A DNA stretch of 42,749 bases from Rhizobium pisi (GCF_003938655.1 NZ_RJJT01000037.1:1-42749); one strand, 5' to 3'. Shown: positions 8,420 through 17,177, counted from the stretch's first letter. Translations and numbers: made by a program. The notes: generated by a model not told the origin, from the sequence alone.

Positions 8420-10687
8420 CTAAAGGGGAATATTGTGGCTCTCGGCGAAGCGGGCAAGCACTTCGCGCATCGGCACCGTCGAGTGACTATCGTCCAGTAC
8501 CTCTTCCATCGCCTTCGTCAGTGCCCCGACATCGAGCCCGAGCAGCATCGCCTTGACGGGACCGATCGAAGCCGGCGACATCGAAATCGAGCGGAAGCCG
8601 ATGCCGAGCAGCGCCATCGCCGAGATCGGCTTGCCGGCAAGCTCGCCGCAGAGCGTCACCGGCGTCTTGTTGCGGTCTGCCCCGCGCACGATATCGCGCA
8701 GGATCCGCAGAAAAGGCTTGCCGAGCGGATCGAAGCGATCCGAAACCCGCGCATTGCCGCGATCGACGGCCATCGAGAACTGGAAGAGGTCGTTCGAACC
8801 GACCGAGACGAAATCGACCGCTTCCATCAACTCGTCGAGCTGCCACAGCAGTGCGGGCACCTCAAGCATCGCCCCGAATTGCAGCTTGCGCGGCAGCCCG
8901 TGGCCGAAACGCGAGAGATGCTGCACTTCCTTCTGCAAGAGCTCGCGCACCATCTTCAGCTCGGAAACCTCGGTCACCATCGGCACCATCAGTTTCAGCT
9001 CGGTATCAGCAGATGCCTTCAGCATCGCGCGCAGCTGGGTTCGCAGCAGTCCCGGCCGGTCGAGCGACAGCCGGATGGCGCGCCAGCCGAGCGCGGGGTT
9101 TTCTTCTTCGTGGCCACGGAAATAGGGTACCACCTTGTCACCGCCGATATCGAGCGTCCGAAAGGTGACGACACGGCCCGCCGCCTGTTTGATCACATTG
9201 CGGTAGAACTGCTCCTGCTCCTCCGCCTTCGGCATGGTGGAGGCGATCATGAATTGCAGCTCGGTGCGAAAGAGACCGATGCCCTCCGCGCCCGATTCCG
9301 AAAGCTGCGGCAGATCGACCAGCAGGCCGGCATTCATCATGAGCGAGATGCGCTGTCCATCCTTGGTGACCGGCTCGATGGCGCGCAGCGCCCGGAACTG
9401 CTCCTGCCGCCTGGCGCGGAAGCGGACCTTCTCCTCGTAGGATCGCCGGTGATCGGCCATCGGCCGGAGATGCACATGCCCCTCGTCGGCGTCGATGATG
9501 ACAGCATCGCCATTCTCGGCGAGCGCCACCACGCCCGCCGCCTGGCCGATGACGGGAATGCCCATGGCGCGTGCGACGATCACCACGTGGCTCGTCACCG
9601 CCCCTTCCTCCAGCACCAGCCCGCGCACATTGGCGCGGGGATAATCGAGCAACTCGGCTGCCCCCATGGCGCGCGCCAGAATGATTGCGTCGTTGGGGAA
9701 ACCTTCGCCGGTCGTCCGCCCGGTATAACCCGTCAGCTGCCTGAGCAGGCGGTTTGCCAGGTCCTCGAAATCATGCATGCGTTCGCGCAGATAAGGGTCG
9801 GTCAACCGCATCATCCGCGCCTTGGTGTCGCTCTGGACCTTCTCGACCGCCGCTTCCGCCGTCAGGCCGTTGCGGATCGCCTCCTCCAGCTTGCGCACCC
9901 AGCCCTGGTCATGCGCGAACATGCGATAGGTTTCGAGCACCTCGCGATGCTCGCCCTCCATCGAGACGTCGCGGCGCGACAGCATGTCATCGATCGAGAT
10001 CCTGAGCGAGCCCATGGCCTCCGCCAGCCGCCGGATCTCCTTGTCGGTATCCTCGTTGAGCAGGTTGGTGACGACGATGCGCGGCTCGTGCAGCACGACG
10101 TAGCCGAGGCCGATGCCGTCATTATAGGTATCGCCGTCGATCGTCACCGAGCGTGTCAGGTCGAGTTCGAGGCCAGGCTTGGTGATCTTCTTGAGCTCGC
10201 CGGTGGCGATCATCTCGGCAAGCACCATCGCCGTCGTTTCGAGCGCTTCCAGCTCTTCTTCGCGATAGTTGCGGCTTGCCTTGTTCTGCACGACGAGAAC
10301 GCCGAGAGAGCGCCCGGTTCGGAGAATCGGCACGCCGAGGAAGGAATGATAGATTTCTTCGCCGGTCTCCGGCAGGTAGCGGAAGGCTGGATGCGACTGC
10401 GCATCGGAAAGGTTCAGCGGCTGGGCCGAAGCGGCGATCGTGCCGACGAGGCCCTGCCCCATCTTCAGCTGCGCGAGATGCACGGCCTCGCGGTTGAGGC
10501 CTTCGGTCGCGTAGAGTTCGAGCACGCCGTCGGCGCGCAGCACATAGACCGAGCAGACCTCGGCCACCATGTTGCTGGCGATCTGTCGGACGATCCGGTC
10601 GAGACGATCCTGCGGCTCCAGCGGCTCTGCCATCAACTCGCGCAGCCGCCTGAGCAGCACGCGCGGACCGCCGGAAAGGTCTCTCAT
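8420..10687 (-). CDS. ptsP: Phosphoenolpyruvate-protein phosphotransferase PtsP (enzyme I of nitrogen PTS)
   Basis: 755-aa EI-Ntr, which takes phosphate from PEP and passes it to NPr and then EIIA-Ntr (PtsN), a regulatory rather than sugar-importing relay. The N-terminal GAF sensor domain (about residues 20-165) distinguishes it from the sugar enzyme I. This is followed by the enzyme I N-domain, the swivelling phosphohistidine domain with H367 in a TSHVVIVAR context, and the C-terminal PEP-binding barrel. In enteric bacteria the GAF domain senses glutamine and 2-oxoglutarate; that is known of the family, not seen here. It lies 89 bases downstream of lysC, an arrangement I recall as conserved in rhizobia, and just upstream of prfA. 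Confidence 0.95.
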   Translation of the reverse strand: MRDLSGGPRVLLRRLRELMAEPLEPQDRLDRIVRQIASNMVAEVCSVYVLRADGVLELYATEGLNREAVHLAQLKMGQGLVGTIAASAQPLNLSDAQSHPAFRYLPETGEEIYHSFLGVPILRTGRSLGVLVVQNKASRNYREEELEALETTAMVLAEMIATGELKKITKPGLELDLTRSVTIDGDTYNDGIGLGYVVLHEPRIVVTNLLNEDTDKEIRRLAEAMGSLRISIDDMLSRRDVSMEGEHREVLETYRMFAHDQGWVRKLEEAIRNGLTAEAAVEKVQSDTKARMMRLTDPYLRERMHDFEDLANRLLRQLTGYTGRTTGEGFPNDAIILARAMGAAELLDYPRANVRGLVLEEGAVTSHVVIVARAMGIPVIGQAAGVVALAENGDAVIIDADEGHVHLRPMADHRRSYEEKVRFRARRQEQFRALRAIEPVTKDGQRISLMMNAGLLVDLPQLSESGAEGIGLFRTELQFMIASTMPKAEEQEQFYRNVIKQAAGRVVTFRTLDIGGDKVVPYFRGHEEENPALGWRAIRLSLDRPGLLRTQLRAMLKASADTELKLMVPMVTEVSELKMVRELLQKEVQHLSRFGHGLPRKLQFGAMLEVPALLWQLDELMEAVDFVSVGSNDLFQFSMAVDRGNARVSDRFDPLGKPFLRILRDIVRGADRNKTPVTLCGELAGKPISAMALLGIGFRSISMSPASIGPVKAMLLGLDVGALTKAMEEVLDDSHSTVPMREVLARFAESHNIPL

Positions 10688-10776
10688 GACGTCTCAAGCT
10701 CCCGAAACAACACTCTCTGTCCCGGCGGGCCCGCCTCCGTCTCCTCAACCTGAAGGGGCAGGCCGCCCGCTGGGAA

Positions 10777-12051
10777 TCAATTCTTATCCAGACCGTAGCA
10801 GGAATGCAAAGTCCTGACAGCGAGTTCTGCATAGGGACCGTCGATCAGGATGGAAATCTTGATCTCGGAGGTCGTGATCGCCTTGATGTTGATGCCTTTT
10901 TCGGCAAGTGCACGAAACGCGGTCGCAGCAACACCCGCATGGCTGCGCATGCCGATGCCGATGACCGACACTTTCACCAGCCCCGATTCGTTCTGCACGA
11001 CATCGTAACCGATCTTCTCCTTATGGTCGCCGAGGACCTTGATCGCCTTCTCGACGTCGCCTGACGGCACGGTGAAGGTCATGTCGGTCTTCGATCCATC
11101 CTCGGAAATATTCTGGACGATCATGTCGACATTGATATGGGATTCGGCAAGCGGCCCGAAGATCGCGGCGGAGACGCCCGGCCGGTCGGCAAGACGGCGA
11201 AGCGAGATCTGAGCCTCATCCTTGGCATAGGCGATGCCGGTGACTACTTCCTGTTCCACGATTTCATCCTCGTCACAAATCAGCGTTCCGGGCGGGTTCA
11301 ACAGATCGCCCATGCCCGGAGCATCGGGATCTTCGAAAGACGAGCGCACGAAGGTACGCACCTTGTGCACCATGGCAAGCTCGACCGAACGCACCTGCAG
11401 CACCTTGGCGCCGAGCGAGGCCATTTCCAGCATTTCCTCGAAGGCGATCTTCTTCAGCCTGCGCGCCTGCGGCACAATGCGCGGATCGGTCGTATAGACG
11501 CCGTCGACATCGGTATAGATATCGCAGCGATCCGCCTTGACAGCTGCCGCGATGGCGACGGCCGACGTATCCGATCCGCCGCGCCCGAGCGTCGCGAGGC
11601 GGTTGTCAGGTCCCAATCCCTGGAAACCGGCGATGACGGCGACCTGGCCCTCGCCCATCCGCTTGATGATGTCGGAACCGTCGATCTCCAGAATACGCGC
11701 CGCGCCATGGGCGTTGTCGGTCCGGATCGGGATCTGCCAGCCCTGCCAGGAGCGCGCATTGATATCCATCGCCTGCAATGCGATCGCCAGCAACCCCGAG
11801 GTCACCTGTTCGCCGGAGGCGACCACCGCATCATATTCGCGCGCATCGTAGAAGGGCGAATTGGCGCCGATCACCTTCGGCATGCCCTGCACCCAGCCGA
11901 CCAGCTCATTGGTCTTGCCGGACATGGCCGATACCACCACCGCCACCTCATGGCCGGCGTCGACTTCGCGTTTCACATGGCGGGCAACGTTCTTGATGCG
12001 GTCCAGGTCAGCGACGGACGTGCCGCCGAATTTCATTACGATGCGTGCCAT
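10777..12051 (-). CDS. lysC: Aspartate kinase
   Basis: 424-aa aspartokinase that phosphorylates aspartate, the first step towards lysine, threonine, methionine and diaminopimelate. The N-terminal amino-acid-kinase fold begins with the signature KFGGTSVA at residues 7-14. The C-terminal part (about 265-424) holds two ACT domains for feedback control by end products. It is monofunctional, with no fused homoserine dehydrogenase. The ATG at 12051 follows AGAGG. It is first in the leftward lysC-ptsP-prfA-prmC series. A degenerate palindromic repeat lies 60-115 bases upstream. I see no attenuator or riboswitch. Confidence 0.96.
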   Translation of the reverse strand: MARIVMKFGGTSVADLDRIKNVARHVKREVDAGHEVAVVVSAMSGKTNELVGWVQGMPKVIGANSPFYDAREYDAVVASGEQVTSGLLAIALQAMDINARSWQGWQIPIRTDNAHGAARILEIDGSDIIKRMGEGQVAVIAGFQGLGPDNRLATLGRGGSDTSAVAIAAAVKADRCDIYTDVDGVYTTDPRIVPQARRLKKIAFEEMLEMASLGAKVLQVRSVELAMVHKVRTFVRSSFEDPDAPGMGDLLNPPGTLICDEDEIVEQEVVTGIAYAKDEAQISLRRLADRPGVSAAIFGPLAESHINVDMIVQNISEDGSKTDMTFTVPSGDVEKAIKVLGDHKEKIGYDVVQNESGLVKVSVIGIGMRSHAGVAATAFRALAEKGINIKAITTSEIKISILIDGPYAELAVRTLHSCYGLDKN

Positions 12052-12109
12052 ATGCCTCTACCACGACTGGCGCCGGAAAACGGAAACCCGGACCCGGCAT
12101 CACGAAAGC

Positions 12110-12165
12110 TCTGGGGCGGACCGCTTGGCGAAAGAGCCGGATTCCCATTTTCTGGAACCGCTCTA
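12110..12165. repeat. Diverged copy of the palindromic repeat also seen upstream of argJ
   Basis: In the lysC-ubiG gap the plus strand reads CGGACCG, GGCGAA, CCGGATTCCCATTT, TGGAA and GCTCT in order. This follows, with substitutions, the reverse complement of the element at 19635-19681 (CGGACGG, GGCGAA, CCGGTTCCCATTT, TGGAA, GCTCT). The pairing is imperfect, as expected of an old copy of a short interspersed palindrome. Confidence 0.6.
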
Positions 12166-12347
12166 AAAGCCCAGGCCCTGAAGGCCCCAAGTTGCGGCGT
12201 CTCTTAGCGAGTTTGGCGGGGGGAGGCAAGCGCGCGATAAAAGCAATCGCCGAGCGTCTGCGCCTTCGCCAGTTGGCCGATACCCACGCCCCTTGACTTA
12301 TGCCCCCGATCGTCCGACTTCACTTGTCAGAACGCAAGGAGTGGACG

Positions 12348-13094
12348 ATGACGGAAACCGCCAGAAGCACGATCGACCAGGGCGAAGTGGACCGCTTCTC
12401 GGCGATGGCGGCGGAATGGTGGAGCCCGACCGGCAAGTTCAGGCCGCTGCACAAGTTCAATCCCGTCCGCCTCGCCTATATAAGAGACAAGGCCTGCGAG
12501 AATTTCGGCCGTGATCCGAAAGGCGCCCGACCGCTTGAAGGCCTGCGCGTGCTCGATATCGGTTGCGGCGGCGGCCTCCTGTCCGAGCCTGTCGCGCGCA
12601 TGGGCGCCTCTGTCGTCGGCGCCGATCCTTCCGAGAAGAATATCGGCATAGCCTCGACCCATGCGAAATCCTCCGGCGTTTCGGTCGATTATCGCGCCGT
12701 CACCGCCGAGCAGCTTGCCGAGGCCGGCGAAACCTTCGATATCGTCTTGAACATGGAAGTGGTCGAACATGTCGCCGACGTCGAATTTTTCATGGCGACC
12801 TGCGCAAAAATGGTCCGCCCCGGCGGCCTGATCTTTGTCGCCACCATCAACCGCACGATGAAAGCGGCGGCGCTCGCCATCTTCGCTGCCGAAAACATCC
12901 TGCGCTGGCTGCCGCGCGGTACCCATCAGTATGAAAAGCTGGTGCGTCCGGAAGAACTGGAAAAGCCGCTGACCGCAGACGGGCTCGAGATCACTGACCG
13001 CACGGGTGTCTTCTTCAATCCGCTGTCCAACCAGTGGAACCTCTCCAGAGATATGGACGTGAATTATATGCTGCTGGCAAAGCGACCGGCGTAA
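12348..13094 (+). CDS. ubiG: Ubiquinone biosynthesis O-methyltransferase UbiG
   Basis: 248-aa SAM-dependent O-methyltransferase acting on the ring hydroxyls at two steps of ubiquinone synthesis, at the inner membrane. The SAM-binding motif VLDIGCGGG is at residues 68-76, with an acidic motif II around GADP. The MEVVEHV segment and the late RGTHQYEK segment are typical of UbiG. The start is the ATG at 12348 with AAGGAG directly upstream; the in-frame ATG 48 bases earlier has no such site. It is divergent from lysC and convergent with the DUF1178 gene. Confidence 0.95.
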   Translation: MTETARSTIDQGEVDRFSAMAAEWWSPTGKFRPLHKFNPVRLAYIRDKACENFGRDPKGARPLEGLRVLDIGCGGGLLSEPVARMGASVVGADPSEKNIGIASTHAKSSGVSVDYRAVTAEQLAEAGETFDIVLNMEVVEHVADVEFFMATCAKMVRPGGLIFVATINRTMKAAALAIFAAENILRWLPRGTHQYEKLVRPEELEKPLTADGLEITDRTGVFFNPLSNQWNLSRDMDVNYMLLAKRPA

Positions 13095-13159
13095 TCCGCC
13101 GTCAATTAGCTGGCTACGCTTTCTACAGGTGCGAGGACGCCAGACGCGCGGGCTGCATC

Positions 13160-13588
13160 TCAGTTCACGTCTTCCGGCAAAACAGGGATAGCAGCGATGT
13201 CGATGCCCTCTTCCACGAGGGCCTGGGCCTCGTCGACCGTTGCCTGGCCGATGATGCCGCGGGCGTCTGCCTCGCCATAATGGATCTTGCGCGCTTCCTC
13301 GGGAAACTTCGCCCCGACATCCTCGGAATTGGCTTTGACGGCCGCGACGGCCTCTTTCAGCTTTTGCAGGGCCTCCCGGCGCATCGCATCCATCGCCAGT
13401 GTCTGCCTCTCATCCTTCTTGCGCGCCGTCGATACCGAAGGCGCCATCAGGAGTTTGGAAATGACGGCGGAATGGCAGACGGGACAGGTCAGGAAACCGG
13501 TTTCCACCTGACGGTCGAAATCGGCGCTCTCCGAAAACCAGCCTTCGAATTCATGGGCATTGTCACAGGTAAGGGAATAATGGATCAA
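13160..13588 (-). CDS. DUF1178 family protein
   Basis: 142-aa protein of an alpha/betaproteobacterial family of unknown function. The first 50 residues look like a small zinc-ribbon: a Cys and His near residues 9-12 (CDNAHEF) and a CPVC motif near 36-39. A mostly helical, charged segment follows. Its ATG overlaps the stop of the upstream nitrilase gene by 4 bases, so the two are translationally coupled. It is last in the leftward run comF-grxC-nitrilase-DUF1178. Metal binding is inferred from the Cys pattern only. Confidence 0.88.
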   Translation of the reverse strand: MIHYSLTCDNAHEFEGWFSESADFDRQVETGFLTCPVCHSAVISKLLMAPSVSTARKKDERQTLAMDAMRREALQKLKEAVAAVKANSEDVGAKFPEEARKIHYGEADARGIIGQATVDEAQALVEEGIDIAAIPVLPEDVN

Positions 13589-14442
13589 GCGGCGACGCCT
13601 CCAGCGATTGCTCCCGCGATCTTCTCGACCGAGAATTCCCGACCGTTCCTGAGGTTCGGAATCTTGTCATGCGCAGCCTTGACCGCGGCGGGATCGATTT
13701 CGGCGACGATAACAGCCTCGCCGGTGGCGCCGGCCGAGGCCAGCACCGTGCCCCAGGGATCGATGATCATAGAATGGCCGAAGGTCTCGCGCCCGTCCTC
13801 GTGCCGGCCGGCCTGCGCGGCGGCAATGACGAAGACGCCGTTCTCGATCGCCCGTGCCCTGAGTAGGATCTCCCAATGCGCCTCGCCGGTCTGCCTGGTG
13901 AAGGCGGCAGGAACCGTCATGACCTCGGCGCCGGCAACAGCCTGGGCACGAAAGAGCGCCGGGAACCGAACGTCGTAGCAAATGGCAAAGCCCATTTCCG
14001 CAAAGGGCAGCGACACGACGCGCGCTTCCGAGCCGGCCGTATAGGCCGCACTTTCGCGCCAGCTCTCGCCATTGTCGAGGTCGACGTCGAACATATGGAT
14101 CTTGTCGTAGCGATTGAGGATCCGACCATCGGGACCGAACAGAAAGCCGCGATTGGCGATCTTGCCGTCGGCAAGCGCGATGGCCGTTGAGCCGACATGC
14201 ATGTAGATGCCTAGTTCCGCCGCGAGCTCGGAGCCGGTCTTGACGATGATGTCGTCAGTCTCGCCGGCAAGCACGGCGCGCGCCGCTGCGCGGTCGCGCT
14301 GCAGCATGCCGGTCATTTCGGGCGTCTGCACATAGGTCGCGCCCTGGGCGGCGGCGTCACGGACGAGCCGCGCCATGGCTGCGGCGTTCCTCACCGGATC
14401 GACCCCGGAGCACATCTGGACGGCGGCAGCCTTGAAGCTCAT
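13585..14442 (-). CDS. Carbon-nitrogen hydrolase (nitrilase/Nit family)
   Basis: 285-aa member of the nitrilase superfamily, closest in feel to the Nit1/Nit2 branch, which includes omega-amidases and deaminated-glutathione amidase. The Glu-Lys-Cys catalytic triad is intact: E42 (TPEM), K114 (YDKIH) and C155 (AICYDVRFP). I start it at the ATG at 14442 (MSFKAAAVQ), preceded by GAGGAAG; the longer frame to 14523 runs back over the grxC coding region. It begins 10 bases after the grxC stop. The pairing with glutaredoxin fits a role in repairing damaged glutathione, but that is inference. Confidence 0.92.
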   Translation of the reverse strand: MSFKAAAVQMCSGVDPVRNAAAMARLVRDAAAQGATYVQTPEMTGMLQRDRAAARAVLAGETDDIIVKTGSELAAELGIYMHVGSTAIALADGKIANRGFLFGPDGRILNRYDKIHMFDVDLDNGESWRESAAYTAGSEARVVSLPFAEMGFAICYDVRFPALFRAQAVAGAEVMTVPAAFTRQTGEAHWEILLRARAIENGVFVIAAAQAGRHEDGRETFGHSMIIDPWGTVLASAGATGEAVIVAEIDPAAVKAAHDKIPNLRNGREFSVEKIAGAIAGGVAA

Positions 14443-14452
14443 CGGTTCTTCC

Positions 14453-14710
14453 TCAGGCCACGAGCATCGGATCGAGCTTGCCAGCCCGATCGAGTGCAAA
14501 AAGATCGTCACAACCGCCGACATGATCGGCGCCGATGAAGATCTGCGGGAAGGTGGTGCGCCCGTTCGACTTGCCGATCATCTCCTGGCGAAGATCCGGC
14601 GAGAAAGTCGCATCGTGCTCGACATATTCGACGCCCTTTTCTTCGAGAAGGGACTTGGCGCGGATGCAATAGCCGCAGAACTGCCTTGTATAGATCGTGA
14701 CGGGTACCAT
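14453..14710 (-). CDS. grxC: Glutaredoxin 3
   Basis: 85-aa dithiol glutaredoxin that reduces protein disulfides and glutathione mixed disulfides with glutathione as electron source, in the cytoplasm. The active site is C12-G-Y-C15, a variant of the common CPYC; the TFPQIFI segment with the cis-proline and the GGCDD segment for glutathione contact are present. The start is the ATG at 14710 (MVPVTIYTRQ) with CTGGAG upstream; the longer open frame to 14899 is a shadow of comF. It sits between comF and the nitrilase gene with short gaps, probably on one transcript. Confidence 0.95.
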   Translation of the reverse strand: MVPVTIYTRQFCGYCIRAKSLLEEKGVEYVEHDATFSPDLRQEMIGKSNGRTTFPQIFIGADHVGGCDDLFALDRAGKLDPMLVA

Positions 14711-14742
14711 GATATCTCCAGACGGATGCCGGGTATTTTCTG

Positions 14743-15519
14743 TCATATAGGCTCGGAGAGAGCCCTTGCAAAGGTCAAAACCGTGATATCCGCAGCCCCC
14801 GCCTTGCGTACCGTGCGGCTTGCGGCGGCAACCGTCGCCCCTGTCGTATAGACGTCGTCGACGAGCACAATGCGCTTGCCGGAGACATCGTTTTCGCAAT
14901 CCTTGGCAATCGCGAAAGCACCCCTGACATTGTCTTCGCGCGCCTTCGCACCAAGACCGACTTGCTGGCTGGTGCGCTTGACGCGGACAAGGGTGGTGGC
15001 AAGCAGCGGCTTGCCCGAAAGCCTTGCCATATGGCGGACAAGCTCGGCCGCCTGGTTGAACTTGCGTGCCAGCATGCGGGTGCGATGCAGCGGCACCGGG
15101 ATCAGCCCATCACAACTTTCGACCGTGCCGTCGGAGGCGCGCAGCATCCAGGCCGCCATCATCGGCGCCAGATCGGTGCGATCGCGATACTTGAGCCCGT
15201 GAACGAGATCGCGGACCGCATGGTCATGGGTCGCGGCCGACCGCAGCCGGTCGAAGGGCGGCGGATTGGCGATCGCCTCGGCGCTGAGGATGCCGGTGCC
15301 GAGATCATGCGAGAAAGGAATGCCGAGCACCTCGCAATAGGGCCGTTCGATGAAGCGGATGCCGGACCAGCATTTCGCGCAGAGCCCGCGATGGCCGACG
15401 GTCGAAATACCGCAGACGGAACAGGCGGGCGGATAGAGGAAATCGGCCAGCGCCGAAAACGGCCGCAAGAGATGCGCCCGCAAGAATTTTGACGGAGTTT
15501 CGAAATCGATCGGCCCCAT
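14743..15519 (-). CDS. ComF family protein (phosphoribosyltransferase-like)
   Basis: 258-aa protein related to ComF of DNA-uptake systems. The N-terminus carries four cysteines in two pairs (CSVC and CAKC, about residues 33-51), a likely zinc finger. The C-terminal half is a type I phosphoribosyltransferase fold with the PRPP-binding motif VLVDDVYTTGAT near residues 218-229. ComF helps single-stranded DNA handling in competent species; in rhizobia the role is unclear. First gene of the leftward comF-grxC-nitrilase-DUF1178 run and divergent from the methyltransferase at 15585. Confidence 0.9.
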   Translation of the reverse strand: MGPIDFETPSKFLRAHLLRPFSALADFLYPPACSVCGISTVGHRGLCAKCWSGIRFIERPYCEVLGIPFSHDLGTGILSAEAIANPPPFDRLRSAATHDHAVRDLVHGLKYRDRTDLAPMMAAWMLRASDGTVESCDGLIPVPLHRTRMLARKFNQAAELVRHMARLSGKPLLATTLVRVKRTSQQVGLGAKAREDNVRGAFAIAKDCENDVSGKRIVLVDDVYTTGATVAAASRTVRKAGAADITVLTFARALSEPI

Positions 15520-15584
15520 GCGGCTGAGACTAGCGCATAGCCTCGAAAAGGAAAATCGCCTTGCCGCTTCAGCGAGGCGGGACT

Positions 15585-16481
15585 ATGGACATCCCTATGG
15601 AAACGATCTTCGACAGAGCCCTGATTGCCGCACATCGCCATCGCGCGCTTGTCGGCAACGATCCGAAAGCCGCCTTCCTGCTCGACATCGCCGCCGAGGA
15701 AATGGCCGAAAGGCTTGCCGTCGTCGAGCGCCGCTTCGAAACAGCCGTCGAGTTGCACGGCGCGACGGGTGCCGCGGCCCGCGCGGCAATGGCGACCAGC
15801 AAGATCGGCAGGATGATCCGCGTCGAAAGCGACAAGGCCTATGCGGCCCCAGGCGAAACCTTGATCGAGGCGCCGCTCGAGGACGTGCCGCTCGAGCCGC
15901 AATCAGCCAACCTCGTCCTTGCACCGCTCAGCCTGCATCTGACCAATGATACGCCGGGTGTTCTCATCCAGATCCGGCGCGCCTTGAGGCCGGACGGCCT
16001 GTTCCTGGCCGCGATCCCCGGCGCCGGCACGCTGCAGGAATTGCGTGAGGTGCTGTTGGCCGCGGAGGCCGAGATGACGGGCGGCGCAAGCCCGCGCGTC
16101 ATTCCCTTCGCCGATGTGCGCGATGTCGGCAGCCTCCTGCAACGCGCCGGCTTCACGCTGCCGGTGATCGACGCCGAGAACTACACGGTGCGGTACGACT
16201 CGCTTTTCCCCCTGATGCGGGATCTAAGGGCGATGGGCATGAGCAATCCGCTCGCGGCCCGCGGCCGCACGCCGCTCACACGCGCCTTCTTCCTGCGCGC
16301 GGCGGAGATCTATGCCGAACGTTATTCCGATCCCGACGGACGCATCCGCGCGACCTTTTCGATCATCTATGTCTCGGGATGGGCGCCGCACGAGAGCCAG
16401 CAAAAGCCGCTCCGGCCGGGCTCCGCCAAAGCACGCCTTGCCGACGCGCTGAAGGTGGACGAGCACAAGCTCAGACAGTAG
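15585..16481 (+). CDS. Class I SAM-dependent methyltransferase (BioC/NDUFAF5-like)
   Basis: 298-aa methyltransferase-domain protein. The N-terminus (FDRALIAAHRHRA) and the PLSLHLTND-like segment near residues 118-126 resemble the alphaproteobacterial relatives of mitochondrial NDUFAF5, an assembly factor for respiratory complex I. A glycine-rich SAM motif is poorly conserved: the usual GxGxG is not obvious after the first strand, so activity is uncertain. I chose the ATG at 15585, with GAGGCGGG before it; ATG 15561 and ATG 15597 are possible. It is a single gene, divergent from comF, ending in a small terminator. Confidence 0.85.
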   Translation: MDIPMETIFDRALIAAHRHRALVGNDPKAAFLLDIAAEEMAERLAVVERRFETAVELHGATGAAARAAMATSKIGRMIRVESDKAYAAPGETLIEAPLEDVPLEPQSANLVLAPLSLHLTNDTPGVLIQIRRALRPDGLFLAAIPGAGTLQELREVLLAAEAEMTGGASPRVIPFADVRDVGSLLQRAGFTLPVIDAENYTVRYDSLFPLMRDLRAMGMSNPLAARGRTPLTRAFFLRAAEIYAERYSDPDGRIRATFSIIYVSGWAPHESQQKPLRPGSAKARLADALKVDEHKLRQ

Positions 16482-16497
16482 CCGCTGGCGGCTTTTT
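16480..16497 (+). terminator. Terminator of the methyltransferase gene
   Basis: A short stem AGCCG/CGGCT with a 4-nt loop followed by TTTTT, overlapping the methyltransferase stop codon and abutting the stop of the convergent pilin gene. The stem is weak but the T run is clear. Confidence 0.5.
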
Positions 16498-16664
16498 CAA
16501 TTTGCGGGCAGATTGTTGCTGATCACGCCGAAGACGTTCTGCAGGGCATTGGTAAAAAAACCGAGACCGGAAATGAGCGCGGTACAAATGAGGGCGGCGA
16601 TCAGGCCGTATTCGACCGCCGTCGCACCTCTGTCATCTGCAAAAAATGCTTTCAAAAGACGCAT
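16497..16664 (-). CDS. Flp/Fap-type (type IVb) pilin
   Basis: 55-aa pilin subunit. The sequence has the Flp signature around residues 12-25: an acidic-basic DDRG followed by GATAVEYGLIAAL, with the Glu five residues into the hydrophobic stretch that is typical after prepilin peptidase cleavage. The hydrophobic helix continues to about residue 37. The prepilin cleavage would fall after Gly13. It is convergent with the methyltransferase gene, and no tad/cpa secretion genes or prepilin peptidase are in this window, so it is an isolated subunit gene. A Cys at about residue 27 in the helix is a little unusual. Confidence 0.85.
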   Translation of the reverse strand: MRLLKAFFADDRGATAVEYGLIAALICTALISGLGFFTNALQNVFGVISNNLPAN

Positions 16665-16733
16665 TACCCCATCCCTCTGCGTGAACCGAATGCTTCAACA
16701 AATTCCACGGCCATCAGGCGACGGCCGGCATTT

Positions 16734-17051
16734 TCAGCAACCGGAGCCGACCCCGTATCCCTGGACGACGCAGACCGAGCCAGGCGTCTCCTGAAGGACG
16801 CTGCGGCGGATCGTATAACGCTTGCCGCCTTCATCCTTCGGAATCGATCCCGTCGTGATCGTGTCGAAATCCACCGGAGCGCTGGCAAAGACACTCTTCT
16901 TCGAGGAATCCGCAAGCATGGGCGTCAGGATGAGCGTCAGGGCCACCACCGCCGTGCCGAACAGAAGGGCGATATTGAGCGCACCCGTCCTGCGCGAGGC
17001 AGACGAAGCCCGTTCCTTTTCCCGGACAGCTTTCCAGAAATCATCGTCCAT
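16734..17051 (-). CDS. Small single-pass membrane protein, unknown function
   Basis: 105-aa protein I do not recognise. A charged cytoplasmic N-terminus (about residues 1-23) precedes one hydrophobic segment (about 24-46), so the C-terminus is probably periplasmic. The C-terminal part contains a SIPKDEGGKRY segment and two cysteines, one in SVCVVQGYG and one as the last residue, which could form a disulfide. It lies 69 bases upstream of the pilin gene on the same strand, so both could be on one transcript, but the unequal gap leaves that open. Confidence 0.75.
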   Translation of the reverse strand: MDDDFWKAVREKERASSASRRTGALNIALLFGTAVVALTLILTPMLADSSKKSVFASAPVDFDTITTGSIPKDEGGKRYTIRRSVLQETPGSVCVVQGYGVGSGC

Positions 17052-17177
17052 GACGTCAAGCCTTTTTATACACGCACGCCAGATGCTTGATTGAGGCCGA
17101 TCTTTGGCAGAAGGTGTTAAACGATCTATTAATATCCACAGCCGAAAATGGCGTTGGGTGATAATAATCAGGTAACG

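Noticed and set aside
7330..8556. 408-codon open frame opposite prfA
   Set aside because: Antisense shadow of the conserved release factor gene; no motifs.
8324..10753. 809-codon open frame on the plus strand opposite ptsP
   Set aside because: It is a codon-bias shadow: ptsP has clear domains and motifs, while this frame is His/Arg-rich with no recognisable domain and no ribosome site.
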